Shown piece by piece: positions 34,965-44,822 of a DNA stretch of 64,000 nt; the first letter of the stretch is position 1, and every line of letters starts with the position of its first letter. The notes under the pieces were generated by a model. The model did no database searches and was not told the DNA's origin. It saw only the letters and a list, made by a program, of their open reading frames with translations. Source of the DNA: Mariniblastus sp. (GTDB lineage: Bacteria > Planctomycetota > Planctomycetia > Pirellulales > Pirellulaceae); contig JAKVBF010000003.1 of the NCBI GenBank assembly GCA_022447555.1, forward strand, positions 38,279 through 102,278. The letters are read 5' to 3'. The position numbers and the translations under genes are program-made.

Positions 34965-36188
34965 TCAGCCTGGGTCGCTTCCATCCATCTGCTTGACCCC
35001 GAGTCGTTCGCGGGCTTCATCCGACCAAGGACTCTTGGGAGCCAGCTCTAAAAAACGCCGCCAATGGAAGTCGGCTTCATCAAGTCGCTGCATCTCGTCG
35101 AGCAAACGCGCCATGTGGTACTGCACGTCGGGGTAGTCTTCGTGGTGCTCGAGGGCTCCTTTAAACGCGGAGTGGGCGAGTTCCAGTTGGCCTAGTTCTA
35201 CCAGAACGCAACCTAAGCTGGCTCGAGCTTCCACAAACGTTTCGTCCATTTCTACGGCGACGAAGTAACGTTCGCGGGCGCCTGCGAGATCATCTTGTTG
35301 ATATAATAACTCGGCTAGGCGAAAACAAGTGTCCGGGTTGGGACCAAATGCTAATCCCATCGCGCGATAAACCTCTGCCGCCGATTCGAGATCGTCATCA
35401 TCCTCGCATTGTACTGCCAGTTCTAAGAATTCATCCGGAGTCGATAGTAAATCGATCGACCTTCGTTCTGTCTCAAATGACTCAAACGAGAGCAATTCAG
35501 CTGTCTCGCTAGTGACTGCTGTCGTTTGCGGGTCGAAATCAAGTAGCTTTTGGCCGCTTGGCTCGACCAACCCTTCCCCGTGTTGGAGCAGTAAATTTTT
35601 GCCTTCAACAATCACGCTCAATTGTGAAAGAGGGCGATCGATATTGGGGTACAAATTCGCCAACGACATCAACTTTGATTCGATCGTGTCAGGGGAAGCT
35701 CCCGCCGAAACCAGTTTCGCAATTCGTCGTGCTGAAGAAACTTCTTGGAAGTCGAAGTAGGGTAATTTGTGAACTTGACGAGAGGGTGTGATCAAGCCAC
35801 GTCGGTGCCAACGTCGGATGGTCACGATGGAGACATCTAGCAGGTGAGCCAACATCGCAGGGGTGTACAGCCGTTTGGCATCCAGCTCTTCATCAACCAA
35901 GCCTAGCTGTTGCCAGAGTTCGGTTTCTGAAATAACGGTCATCCGCCCGTCGCTTACTGCCTGCAGAATTTTTGGGTCAATTTGATTTTCGAAGTCACCA
36001 ATCGGTAACTCGTCAGCCCCCAACACGATCAAATCGACCGTGGCATCAATCGGGTCGACCATCACGCCGCCATGATCGCGCACCAACCGTCTGGCTTCTT
36101 TACGATTCACCCCGCCAAGTTTCCCCACGAAGCCAACCCTTCGGTCGGCGATTGGTGAAATCGATGATGTTCTTTGAGTGGTGCTCAT
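34965..36188 (-). CDS. BRCT-MerR-TPR domain protein
   Basis: This 407-residue protein combines three parts. Residues about 15-95 look like a BRCT domain (RRVGFVGKLGGVNRKEARRL, VDLIVLGADELP). Residues about 120-190 are a MerR-type winged helix (YTPAMLAHLLDVSIVTIRRW, GLITPSRQVHKLPYFDF). The C-terminal half holds TPR repeats (AAEVYRAMGLAFGPNPDTCFRLAELLYQQDDLAGARERYF and the next two units). I start at ATG 36188; the upstream open frame is not like the family. It may be a DNA-binding regulator that senses or docks proteins through TPRs. The target is unknown. Confidence 0.8.
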   Translation of the reverse strand: MSTTQRTSSISPIADRRVGFVGKLGGVNRKEARRLVRDHGGVMVDPIDATVDLIVLGADELPIGDFENQIDPKILQAVSDGRMTVISETELWQQLGLVDEELDAKRLYTPAMLAHLLDVSIVTIRRWHRRGLITPSRQVHKLPYFDFQEVSSARRIAKLVSAGASPDTIESKLMSLANLYPNIDRPLSQLSVIVEGKNLLLQHGEGLVEPSGQKLLDFDPQTTAVTSETAELLSFESFETERRSIDLLSTPDEFLELAVQCEDDDDLESAAEVYRAMGLAFGPNPDTCFRLAELLYQQDDLAGARERYFVAVEMDETFVEARASLGCVLVELGQLELAHSAFKGALEHHEDYPDVQYHMARLLDEMQRLDEADFHWRRFLELAPKSPWSDEARERLGVKQMDGSDPG

Positions 36189-36416
36189 GGTGACGAATTC
36201 GAACGCTTGTTGTAAGGCCTTTCGGGCGACGTGACACTCCGGTGAATCTCGCTGATCCCGTGGGCGGAGAGTCCATTTTGGGTGATTCAAGTAATAGAAT
36301 CTAGCCAGACTCTTGAAACTGGCAACGGTGAAACCGATGATTTTCTAAAACCCTTGCCCGATTGTTGAAAAGCTGTCGGCGGGTGGTGGACAACTTGTCA
36401 ATGGAGCCGGCAAAAT

Positions 36417-37964
36417 TTACTGGTCGTCCGATTTAGACGGACCGTTCAGATTAGGAGCTGCGTCGGCTGCTTCAGTTTTTTGAGGTTCTGGTTTGGCCTT
36501 CTGCTTCGTGTCCGCAAATGTATCTAATGATCCACTGGTCGCGATTGCTTCACTCTCCGGAGTTACCGCATTCTCGGGTTTAGGAGTGACTGGAGTCATT
36601 TCCGTTGTCTTCTCACTCGTCCCTGTGTTCGTTTCAGGGATAAGCACCGACCGTGGTTTGGCCGAGTTCGAATCTGCGGGGTCAAGAAAGATAGGTTTGC
36701 CGTGATAGATTTTTGGCTGAGTTTCTTCTGTTACGGGTGATTCGATACGGCGAACGACCGTCGACAAGACTTCCCGTTGCTCATCCAAGCTCGGGGTGGT
36801 ACCAGGATCTTGGGTGATGATATTTCCCCATGCATCGACCGCAACTCGTTTCAGAACCGTCCGTGGAATGGTTTGTATCACCTCGTAATCAACTCGCTTA
36901 GCGACCGTTTTGGGAATCTTGATTTCGCGTGTTTCGGCGACCCATTTGCAGGTGGATACCTCATAGGGTTCAACTTGTTCGACCCGTTCATAGGTTACCT
37001 CGCTGACGGGTACCTTTCGAACCCGCTCTTCGTCCAGGTAGGTGGTTTTTTGAATGGGTACTTTTTCCGTCCGAATTTTTACAATGGGTTTCTGAAAGGT
37101 CACTGGGATCTCACGAACTTGGATTGTCTTGGTCATCTTCTGGATTTGGATAGGAACACGACGTGTTTCAACCACTTCCTCGTAGGTTGTGATTTCAACC
37201 GGGGTTTGCCGTTGAACAGTTTGAGGAACGTACTCGGTGCGATTGACAACTTGAGGTGTGAGCGTGGGAGCCATTGTCCGTTGTATTTCGAGTTCCGGTT
37301 GGACGGTCCACACCAATCCTGGATCGGTATAAAGCACTTGTCCAGTATTTGGATCGACGTAATAGCCGGGGGTCACGCCACCCAAACGCCTGCCGCCGGC
37401 CGATGGGTTCGCGACCCATTGTGCTTCGGTGAAAATCGATGGTACATATTGTGTTTCGGATACGTTCATCGGTTGGTAGATGACCACGTTTTCTGTTTTC
37501 AGCATTTTTTTTGTGGTTGGTTTGCGAACCACATGTCGTTCTTCACGGTACTCCGTTTCGACGACGGGTTTTTCCACCCAGTAACGTTGCTCCCGCATTT
37601 CGGTTACCGTCTCGTAGGTGGTTTCACGTATCTCACGCTCTTCATAGGTTGTTTCCACAACAGGGCGGCGAACGATGTATTTTTCTTCGCGCTCACCGGT
37701 TTTGTAGATCGGTTTGAGGACCGTTGTCTTGCGTTCTCGAGTCTCGGTTTGCCAAACCGGTTTGTAGGAGGTGATTTGTTGGGTTTCGTAGACGGTTTCG
37801 TTGACCCACCGCGACTGCGTGGTCGGGACCGTCTCGTAGACGGTTTGGGGTAAGTATTGGTAGGTGACACAATCCGTTTGGGCTACCGCTGTGGACACGC
37901 CCAACATGAGCAGTGCAAACAATGCGCAACGGCGGATGCGATGAACGGTTTTTGCCAATGACAT
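36417..37964 (-). CDS. YTV-type repeat protein of the planctomycete cell surface
   Basis: This 515-residue protein has a signal peptide (hydrophobic 16-29, ending AVAQ). The body has many short Tyr/Thr/Val/Arg/Glu repeats such as YETVPTTQSRWVNETVYET, PVVETTYEEREIRET, PVEITTYEEVVETRRVPI and KTTYLDEERVRKVPV. A Pro/Gly region in the middle (GGVTPGYYVDPNTGQVL) and a Thr/Pro/Lys-rich tail complete it. This pattern resembles the YTV proteins reported from Rhodopirellula cell walls. AAGGGAT precedes ATG 37964. Three Cys are conserved-looking in the mature part. The product is probably structural, in the envelope. Confidence 0.75.
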   Translation of the reverse strand: MSLAKTVHRIRRCALFALLMLGVSTAVAQTDCVTYQYLPQTVYETVPTTQSRWVNETVYETQQITSYKPVWQTETRERKTTVLKPIYKTGEREEKYIVRRPVVETTYEEREIRETTYETVTEMREQRYWVEKPVVETEYREERHVVRKPTTKKMLKTENVVIYQPMNVSETQYVPSIFTEAQWVANPSAGGRRLGGVTPGYYVDPNTGQVLYTDPGLVWTVQPELEIQRTMAPTLTPQVVNRTEYVPQTVQRQTPVEITTYEEVVETRRVPIQIQKMTKTIQVREIPVTFQKPIVKIRTEKVPIQKTTYLDEERVRKVPVSEVTYERVEQVEPYEVSTCKWVAETREIKIPKTVAKRVDYEVIQTIPRTVLKRVAVDAWGNIITQDPGTTPSLDEQREVLSTVVRRIESPVTEETQPKIYHGKPIFLDPADSNSAKPRSVLIPETNTGTSEKTTEMTPVTPKPENAVTPESEAIATSGSLDTFADTKQKAKPEPQKTEAADAAPNLNGPSKSDDQ

Positions 37965-38418
37965 AATCTTATCCCTTGAAATCTTAGATTGCCGACACAA
38001 CCAGCGGGCGGCAAGACGACGGAACCTTTCGCTCTATAATATTCAAAAACGGTCGCCTTCACCACAAACTACTTGCTCGTAAATCCAACGAATGTAATAA
38101 CTTTGCCGGTCCGTTAGAGATCTAGCCAACAGGGTGGTTTGGATAACTTGGTGTCAAAGGTGTTTTTCAATCTAAATTAAAGGCAGTGGTTTACTGATTT
38201 TGTTTGGACCTCAATGTTGTTAGCATTAAGTACGTACGCTAATCTTCCTAACCCTTAAATTTTAACGCGTTTTAAGTGATGTCAATGATCAGCCCCCGCG
38301 GCAGCGTCGACCCCCAGCTTCTCATCTCCCAAGTTGATTGGTTGTATAAATATAGTGGCCAACGAACCATGAGTTGCCGTCTAGTCAGTCTCGGCGATGC
38401 GTTCCAAAGGGCGGTCTG
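37965..38418. other. Divergent intergenic region between YTV gene and lipoate ligase gene
   Basis: Promoters for both neighbours must lie in these 454 bases. They are A/T-rich around 38160-38290. I see no coding frame on either strand that looks real, and no RNA gene. Confidence 0.4.
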
Positions 38419-39141
38419 ATGCAACTGCTTGAATTGACATTGGATGGCTCGCTTGCAAATATTGCGTTGGATGAAGCGTTGTTGGAGGCAGCTGAGAATG
38501 GGTCGGTAGATCAAGAGCTCCTCCGGCTTTGGCAACCCACAGAGCCGATGGTGGTGGTAGGGCGTAGTTCATCTGTTTCCGACGAAGTGAATCTGGATTA
38601 TTGCCAAAAAAATAAAATCCCCGTCGTCCGAAGGTGTAGCGGTGGAGCGACCATTGTGGCCGCCAAAGGTTGTTTGATGTACGCGGTTCTGCTCAGTTAT
38701 CAACAGCGGCCGGAGTTGCGAATGTTGGAGCAGGCTCATCAGTTCGTGATGTCCCGGTTAAGTGAAGCGGCGGGTTCTTTAGGGGTAGTTTTGAAGCTTC
38801 AAGGCATTTGTGATTTAACGCTTGCTGACCGTAAGGTTTCGGGCAATGCTTTGCGCTGTAAAAAGAATTGGATGATTTATCATGGAACGTTACTATGTGA
38901 AATGGATCTCGATTTAATTTCGAATTGCCTTGGGCAACCTCGCCGCCAACCGGCCTATCGGGAGGGTCGTTCTCACGCCGAATTCGTGGGGCAGTTGCCG
39001 GTGTCTACGGAAGCCTTATCCACCGCATTGGTGGAATCTTGGCAGGCTCATCAGCGGACCTCTCTTTGGCCACGAGAGCGAACTGCTGAATTGGTTGCAG
39101 AAAAGTATTCCGCCTATGACTGGAACCACAAAGTCGTTTAA
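38419..39141 (+). CDS. lplA: Lipoate-protein ligase A family protein
   Basis: This 240-residue protein is of the BPL/LplA/LipB fold. It has NIALDEALLEAA, the substrate-binding VVRRCSGGATIVAAKGCLMYAV (RRxSGGG-like) and the catalytic-Lys region DLTLADRKVSGNALRCKKNWMIYHGTLL. It would attach lipoate or octanoate to E2/GcvH domains. It lacks the separate C-terminal accessory domain of E. coli LplA. I chose ATG 38419, which gives the normal family N-terminus. The gene is convergent with the VWA protein. Confidence 0.88.
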   Translation: MQLLELTLDGSLANIALDEALLEAAENGSVDQELLRLWQPTEPMVVVGRSSSVSDEVNLDYCQKNKIPVVRRCSGGATIVAAKGCLMYAVLLSYQQRPELRMLEQAHQFVMSRLSEAAGSLGVVLKLQGICDLTLADRKVSGNALRCKKNWMIYHGTLLCEMDLDLISNCLGQPRRQPAYREGRSHAEFVGQLPVSTEALSTALVESWQAHQRTSLWPRERTAELVAEKYSAYDWNHKVV

Positions 39142-39146
39142 CGTTT

Positions 39147-41441
39147 TTAGACAAGTCCCCATTTCTTTCTCAGATACCATTCGAAAGAAAGTAGGCCTGC
39201 GAATAAGATTAAATAGAGTAGGGCATCGGGGAAGGAATCCCCCAATTGCCACTTGAGAGGGATCTCAATTTTCATTTGTTTTGGATTCGCAATGATTTCA
39301 TCGAGCACTTCTGCTAATTCAGTCGGTGCCAAAGCTTGGCCCCCATGTTTCTCCGTTTGACTCGCCAGTCGCTGCATTTGCTCGGGGTCTGCCGCGGAGA
39401 TTGCCTTCTCTTTATCTCGGTCGATGACGATGAACTCCGCGATCGCTTTGCCAATTTCTGTTTCGTTACGTATTCCAGTAACTTCAATTTGATAGTCTCC
39501 CGGGTTTCCTAGCGTTTCTCGTTCGAGTTCACCACGGTCGATGTCGCCTTCCGGAGTGAGTGTCACAGGAACGGATGTTTGATCAGGTTGAATTAAGTTG
39601 GCCTTCAACTGATAGTCTTTGTCATCCATTCGGTCGCCAATGCCCGTTGTGAAATCAATGAATGCATTGGGCTGAAATCGCCGTTCCGGCAGGTCAATCC
39701 AAACCGTATCGCTTTCCACACCGTCCTTCGCGGCAAGCCATAAAATGATCTGTCGCCAAAACGTGTTGTGCTCGTCTCGCTTACCGCTAAAAACCCATCG
39801 CCAAGTTGAGTCACCGGCGAATGCAAGCACTCGGCCGCCAATCCGACCGCTTACCAGAATGGGGCGTCCCGATTCGGTCTCAAGTAAAATTTCCGCCTGA
39901 TCTTTGACTCCGAAGAAACGATTAGCTCCCTTGAGAGGTGGCATGCTTTTCCAACTTTGAGTTACGTCTTCTTCGTTGGAAAGGGTGGTGATGAAGTGCT
40001 TTCGAGTCGGGATTAGTTTCAGCTCTCTATCTAAGTGATACTCTTTGCGAAGCGGTGCCGGAGGGAATTCCTGATTTGCCCCTGGATCCATTTTTACAGG
40101 CAAGATGTCAGCGAGCGGAGTGTGATAATAGCGTCCCGGTCCAAAACTATGATAGCCTCCCAACATCATCAGCCCGGCCCCTCGGTCGATCGCCATTTCT
40201 AGAGCCTTGAGATTTCCGGTTTGCGTATCAGGATTGAATAATGCTCTCGCATCCACATCCCCTAAAATGATTACATCAAAATTTGGGTCTTGTAAATATT
40301 GTGTGATTTGACCTCCCAGTGGCCAACTAGTCTCGCGTGTCCGCCTGTCATTGGGAACGGGTACGTATACCAGCTCAAAACCTTGCGCTGCGCGACGTAG
40401 CGCGTTGCGAAGTTCTCGTTGTTCCCACCAAGAATTGTTTCCGGAAAGGTACAGGATCCGGACTCCACCCTCATAAACCGTTAGAAAAGAAGGGAGATCG
40501 TTATTGCGTCTGGCGACTTCACCGTTCTGAGGTTCCGCCAGCACTCGCAAACGGAATTGGCCGGGTTCCGGAGGGATGTAGCTGAGAGAAATCTGTTGTT
40601 GTTCATAAGCTTCTGTGGGTTGGAATATTTGGGTGTCAACAACTTGTTCATTCCCAGTCGAATCCGTGACCAACAATTGGATCGGTATATCCTGATTGGC
40701 GAAACCTCGCGCGACGACCGTTGCATTTACTCCCAGCTCGTTTTTCACAGCGATCCGATGCTGCTCAGCCAGGCTCGTGACGGCAATGTCAGCAACCTGT
40801 CCGGTGTCTCCCCGCAAGCCTAACGTGATGGCATACAGTGGGACTTGCATATCATCCAAAGTGGATGCCGCTTCGGTAATTTCGATTTCCGGGTCAACGG
40901 CATTTTGGACTCCATCACTGGCCAGAATCATGCCGATCAAGCGCTCATTGCGTACATCTTGACTGAGCTTGAAAACCGCGGAGCCGATATCCGTCTCAGC
41001 CCCTCTCGGTGTTGTCGGAAGAACGACCTCGCCATCTTTTTCTAGGGGTTGGGGGCCGTTGGAAAAACCATAGAAACGGACGTCAACTTGCTGTTCTTTC
41101 AATTTGTCAAGTCGTTCAATATTTTGGTTCAACATGTCGACAATTGCTTGCCAGCGAGATGAATCGTCTGCTTCATGGGGCAATTGCATCGAGCGGCTCG
41201 TGTCCAGTAAGAACAGTAGAACCGCAGACTGGGTTTGCTCTGTTTGTTGGATACAGCCAGGGCGAAGCATGGCCAGTAGCGCCATCAAGACGACCCCGAG
41301 TCGAATCAGCGTTAATTTTATTTTTTTGGAGGCCGTGATTTTGGAGAACGCTGGACCGATCAATAACATACCCACCATCATGATCGCAACGATTGCCATC
41401 ATGCTAAAAGGTAGTATTGGTTGGAGGGTCCAAGCAGACAT
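39147..41441 (-). CDS. Membrane VWA protein with glutamine-amidotransferase-like domain
   Basis: This 764-residue protein has two N-terminal helices (residues 8-32, 44-60) and a VWA domain with the MIDAS motif DTSRSM. It has ILASDGVQNAV and a long beta-sandwich stretch. A class I amidotransferase-like segment follows (FDVIILGDVDARALFN, GLMMLGGYHSFGPG) without a clear catalytic Cys. A C-terminal helix (DALLYLILFAGLLSFEWYLRKKW) anchors it. It is last in the moxR operon, 8 bases behind its neighbour. It resembles the large periplasmic-facing VWA proteins of planctomycete and Bacteroidetes Bat-like clusters. Confidence 0.82.
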   Translation of the reverse strand: MSAWTLQPILPFSMMAIVAIMMVGMLLIGPAFSKITASKKIKLTLIRLGVVLMALLAMLRPGCIQQTEQTQSAVLLFLLDTSRSMQLPHEADDSSRWQAIVDMLNQNIERLDKLKEQQVDVRFYGFSNGPQPLEKDGEVVLPTTPRGAETDIGSAVFKLSQDVRNERLIGMILASDGVQNAVDPEIEITEAASTLDDMQVPLYAITLGLRGDTGQVADIAVTSLAEQHRIAVKNELGVNATVVARGFANQDIPIQLLVTDSTGNEQVVDTQIFQPTEAYEQQQISLSYIPPEPGQFRLRVLAEPQNGEVARRNNDLPSFLTVYEGGVRILYLSGNNSWWEQRELRNALRRAAQGFELVYVPVPNDRRTRETSWPLGGQITQYLQDPNFDVIILGDVDARALFNPDTQTGNLKALEMAIDRGAGLMMLGGYHSFGPGRYYHTPLADILPVKMDPGANQEFPPAPLRKEYHLDRELKLIPTRKHFITTLSNEEDVTQSWKSMPPLKGANRFFGVKDQAEILLETESGRPILVSGRIGGRVLAFAGDSTWRWVFSGKRDEHNTFWRQIILWLAAKDGVESDTVWIDLPERRFQPNAFIDFTTGIGDRMDDKDYQLKANLIQPDQTSVPVTLTPEGDIDRGELERETLGNPGDYQIEVTGIRNETEIGKAIAEFIVIDRDKEKAISAADPEQMQRLASQTEKHGGQALAPTELAEVLDEIIANPKQMKIEIPLKWQLGDSFPDALLYLILFAGLLSFEWYLRKKWGLV

Positions 41442-41449
41442 GTTGAAAA

Positions 41450-43855
41450 CTAACTTGAATAAAAACGATTTGACATGAGGTGCTCCACAATTAGCGTGAC
41501 CGCCAGCATGATCAACAAAATGGGATAAAATTCTTGACCCACTCGTGCAGTTCCCTGCTGACGTTGAATCTGATTTCGCTCTCGAGCCAACTGGTACCTC
41601 TCAAAGCCTAGAACCTCGTCAATCTCAACGGGATCAATACGAGTCAAATCCGTTTCTGCGGGCTCTAAGTTGACGCTGAATCCTCGGAGAACGGTTTCGC
41701 CACGCTGGCCTCTTAGTCGGTATTGGCCAGGTGTATTGGTGAATCGATATTTTACCGTATTGTCTATAGAGACGATTTTGGTTGGAGATTGTTCGGTGCG
41801 AGGAGTGAAGACTCGATAGGAATCTGGGTATTTTCGAATATCATTGCGCAGAACCCCTGTTTGGCCCACGTCAATATTTAGCTTCTCGTAAGAGCTTTGG
41901 ACGACGTACTCGCTGATTTTCCCAACCAGTTTCCAGGCCGGCCAGCAGTACCCGGTGAACAGATAATTCCATGGTAACGCTCGATCGGTAGGGCGAGGTG
42001 GGTCGGTGATGGGTGTGGTCATGATCAGCACGCGTCCTTGACCAAGGGTTCGACTGATGACTGCGGGTAGGCCGGTGCTATAACGAACAACGGTCTCAGT
42101 CGGTAATTCGTTGGCAAGACCATCGGGCGTGATTTCCCAATGATTCAAAACCGGGTGATCGCCCCACGGAACGGCGTCCTCACGATCTCGGAATGGTTCC
42201 AAGATCGGATTTGAAAAATTATCTGGGCTCAGATAAAGCGGGTTATCTTGTTTTCTACGCCATTGTCGCGTGATCTTCCCCGTCAACAATTTCTCAGCTG
42301 TAGTAGTTAGGAAAGAGGGGTCGACACCTCCCTGAATGGCAGCGTTATGACCGAGGAAAATGGCTAGTCCGCCGCCCTGCGCGACATATTGTTCGAGGTC
42401 TTGCCAAAGGCCTTGATTGAGAGGTTTTGGATCGAGCAGGAAGATGGCTTGAAAGTCGTCGAGGTCGTATTTCGATACGTCTGACTGCTTGGCAACGGTA
42501 CAGCGATAGATTGCGGTCCCTTTTTCTAATTCTCGATAGGGTGCCAAAAGATCAACCAAGTTTCCCGGGTTCACATTGTCGGGGTGGAGGACCAGCACAT
42601 CCCATGCTGGGCGAACATCGACCGTGAAGTAACGGGTGTTATCAACCTTCAATCCATCTTCTCCGATGATTTCGACGGTACCATGATGAACCCCTTGGGG
42701 GAGAGGACCCGGGTATTGGAATTGAACCGGGGTTTGCGAGTCTGCCCGGATGTCGACCTGTTTGCTCAGTTGCCAAAATTTCTTGGGCACGAGAACTTTC
42801 CCGTCTCGCATGGCAGGGCGGATTCCCTGATCATCAGGCTGTTCAATTTTCATCACGACGTTCCGCTGAGCGGCGTCGCCAATCCGCGTGATTTCTGTGT
42901 TGATTTCGATTGGACTGGCGGTGGTGATTGTATTCTCTTCCAGAAACAGCCCCCCGATGGAAAAGTCTTGGGGCTCGTTCGTGCCAACATCAATGACAAA
43001 CGCAGCGATGTCTTCGTTATCTTTCAACTGTTTCAAGACGGTGCTGGTTTCACCACCGGTCCAACCGCGACGTGTGAGGTCCGTGATGACATACAATTCT
43101 TTTCGTTCCAGTTCGGAATCTTTGAGTAGTTTTAGTCCGATGCTTAAAGATTCTGGGATGAAAGAACTCTCGTAACTAGTATCTAGTGTCTCAATACGTT
43201 TTTTAGCCGCTCCCACATCGACCGAATAAAAAGGCTGGTCTCCATCGGTGGCTAAAACACAGACGTCGCTGCTGGAGGGAAGCTGTTCGGCGAGCCAAAT
43301 CCCCATTTCCCTTGCTTTTTCGAGATTTTTCTTTCCGTTGATCTGATAATCCATCCGTGGGGAGGTGTCGATCAAAATGACCGCTGCGACTGGTGCCTGC
43401 GAGTCCCCGATAAGCTGGGGAGAATCGGAGGAAATTAATCGAATGATCGAATAACCGCCAAATAATAGTTGGCCCAAGAGCAGGGTAGCGAGCGCGGAAA
43501 TCAGGAGGCCGTTTCGTTTTCGAGTCCCGTAATATGCGACCGCCAGTGCTAGTCCAACGACCAAGCTGGTGCACCCTAAACCACCGATTGTCAGCCATTG
43601 ACCAAAATTTCGAGAAGCGACCGAAGGGCCGGCCAAGGCAGCAGCCATCAACAGGATTAATAAGCACCTCAGTAACAACAAGAGCAGGTGCCGAAGACGC
43701 ATTCGACTTCGGTTGCTTATTTCGTGTTGTCGGACAAACTTAAGCGCAGGGAAAGATAAGACTTTTGGTTTGGGCTGCATCATGAAGTGTAGAATAATCG
43801 GTAAGCTCAGTAACATCGCTCCGATGCCGAGTACCATAGCATTGGCCCAAATCAT
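41450..43855 (-). CDS. BatA/VWA-domain membrane protein
   Basis: This 801-residue protein opens with the BatA N-terminal domain (LGIGAMLLSLPIILHFMMQPKPKVLSFPALKFV...LLLLRCLLILLMAAALAGP). Two more helices follow (71-115), then a VWA domain (AVILIDTSPRMDY, ELYVITDLTRRGW). After that come beta-sandwich repeats, an amidotransferase-like region (GGGLAIFLGHNAAI) and a C-terminal anchor. It is directly adjacent (one base) to the DUF58 gene, which suggests coupled translation. It is a paralogue in architecture of the downstream protein. Confidence 0.85.
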   Translation of the reverse strand: MIWANAMVLGIGAMLLSLPIILHFMMQPKPKVLSFPALKFVRQHEISNRSRMRLRHLLLLLLRCLLILLMAAALAGPSVASRNFGQWLTIGGLGCTSLVVGLALAVAYYGTRKRNGLLISALATLLLGQLLFGGYSIIRLISSDSPQLIGDSQAPVAAVILIDTSPRMDYQINGKKNLEKAREMGIWLAEQLPSSSDVCVLATDGDQPFYSVDVGAAKKRIETLDTSYESSFIPESLSIGLKLLKDSELERKELYVITDLTRRGWTGGETSTVLKQLKDNEDIAAFVIDVGTNEPQDFSIGGLFLEENTITTASPIEINTEITRIGDAAQRNVVMKIEQPDDQGIRPAMRDGKVLVPKKFWQLSKQVDIRADSQTPVQFQYPGPLPQGVHHGTVEIIGEDGLKVDNTRYFTVDVRPAWDVLVLHPDNVNPGNLVDLLAPYRELEKGTAIYRCTVAKQSDVSKYDLDDFQAIFLLDPKPLNQGLWQDLEQYVAQGGGLAIFLGHNAAIQGGVDPSFLTTTAEKLLTGKITRQWRRKQDNPLYLSPDNFSNPILEPFRDREDAVPWGDHPVLNHWEITPDGLANELPTETVVRYSTGLPAVISRTLGQGRVLIMTTPITDPPRPTDRALPWNYLFTGYCWPAWKLVGKISEYVVQSSYEKLNIDVGQTGVLRNDIRKYPDSYRVFTPRTEQSPTKIVSIDNTVKYRFTNTPGQYRLRGQRGETVLRGFSVNLEPAETDLTRIDPVEIDEVLGFERYQLARERNQIQRQQGTARVGQEFYPILLIMLAVTLIVEHLMSNRFYSS

Positions 43856-43856
43856 A

Positions 43857-44750
43857 TTAAAACCTCGTCTTGCGGCTATGGAGGTATTCGATCAGAGCGG
43901 TATCAAACTGCATGCTGGTGTCAATCGGGACATAGTCAATGCCGCTTTTCCGACAATCGATTGCAAGGTTTCTACGGAACTCTTCGATCGCTTCGCAGTA
44001 CTCTTTACGAAAACCATCCGCATCCACTTTTATCTCATCACCACTTTCAGGATCATGCAGTTCACAGGGGCCGTTAAAAGGAAAGTTGACCTCAGCTTCG
44101 TCGAGAATATGAAATAGTATGACGTCGTGGCCTCCATGACGCAGGCGATGCAATGAATCGAATATGGAATCATCGTCGACCAGTAGGTCTGAAAATATCA
44201 TTACCAAGCTGCGCTGCTTGAGCATGGCTGCCATTTGCCCCAAGCTGTCCGAGAAGTTCGTATTACCATTGGGTCGAATCCGGGAAAGCAGTGAGATTAA
44301 ATTACCGAGCTGGGTCCGCTTGGAACGTGGAGGAAGACTTTCTCGTATCTTGTCATTAAAGGTAATCAGCCCTACCGGATCTTGCTGGGAAACCATTAAG
44401 TATGCGAGTGCGGCAGCCAAGCAGACGGAGTAATCAAATTTGGTTAATTCCTGCCGGTAGGTGTAGCCCATGGATTGACTGAGATCCATCACCAGATAGC
44501 CGGTGATATTCGTTTCCGCTTCGAATTTTTTGACATAGTACTTGTTGGTTTTTGCATAGACCTGCCAGTCGATATCTTTGGGATCATCACCGTGACTGTA
44601 TTTTCGATGTTCGCTGAATTCGACACTGAATCCTTGGTACGGACTGGCGTGCAACCCGTGCAAGAAACCTTTGACGACAAATTGAGCGCGCATATCTAGC
44701 CGCTTGATCTGGTTGATCACTTCTGGCTTAAGATACTTTTCGACAGACAT
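43857..44750 (-). CDS. DUF58 domain protein
   Basis: This 297-residue cytoplasmic protein has the DUF58 core (GLHASPYQGFSVEFSEHRKYSHGDDPKDIDWQVYAKTNKYYVKKFEAETNITG). A VWA-like metal site follows in DLSQSMGYT, with VMIFSDLLVDDDS. Members are found beside MoxR ATPases and are thought to be their clients or partners in assembling VWA complexes. It begins 72 bases after moxR. It is length-typical, with no oddities. Confidence 0.93.
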   Translation of the reverse strand: MSVEKYLKPEVINQIKRLDMRAQFVVKGFLHGLHASPYQGFSVEFSEHRKYSHGDDPKDIDWQVYAKTNKYYVKKFEAETNITGYLVMDLSQSMGYTYRQELTKFDYSVCLAAALAYLMVSQQDPVGLITFNDKIRESLPPRSKRTQLGNLISLLSRIRPNGNTNFSDSLGQMAAMLKQRSLVMIFSDLLVDDDSIFDSLHRLRHGGHDVILFHILDEAEVNFPFNGPCELHDPESGDEIKVDADGFRKEYCEAIEEFRRNLAIDCRKSGIDYVPIDTSMQFDTALIEYLHSRKTRF

Positions 44751-44822
44751 GGTAGACCTTGCACAATCGGAAATGGCTTCCGATTAAACGGACGCAGACA
44801 ATGGCTGAGTTACTTTGCTGCT

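Noticed and set aside
36777-37853. 358-codon plus-strand open frame opposite the YTV gene
   Set aside because: It is the mirror of a repetitive gene; its Phe/Gly/Asp-rich product has no start signal or family features, while the minus strand has a signal peptide and ribosome-binding site.
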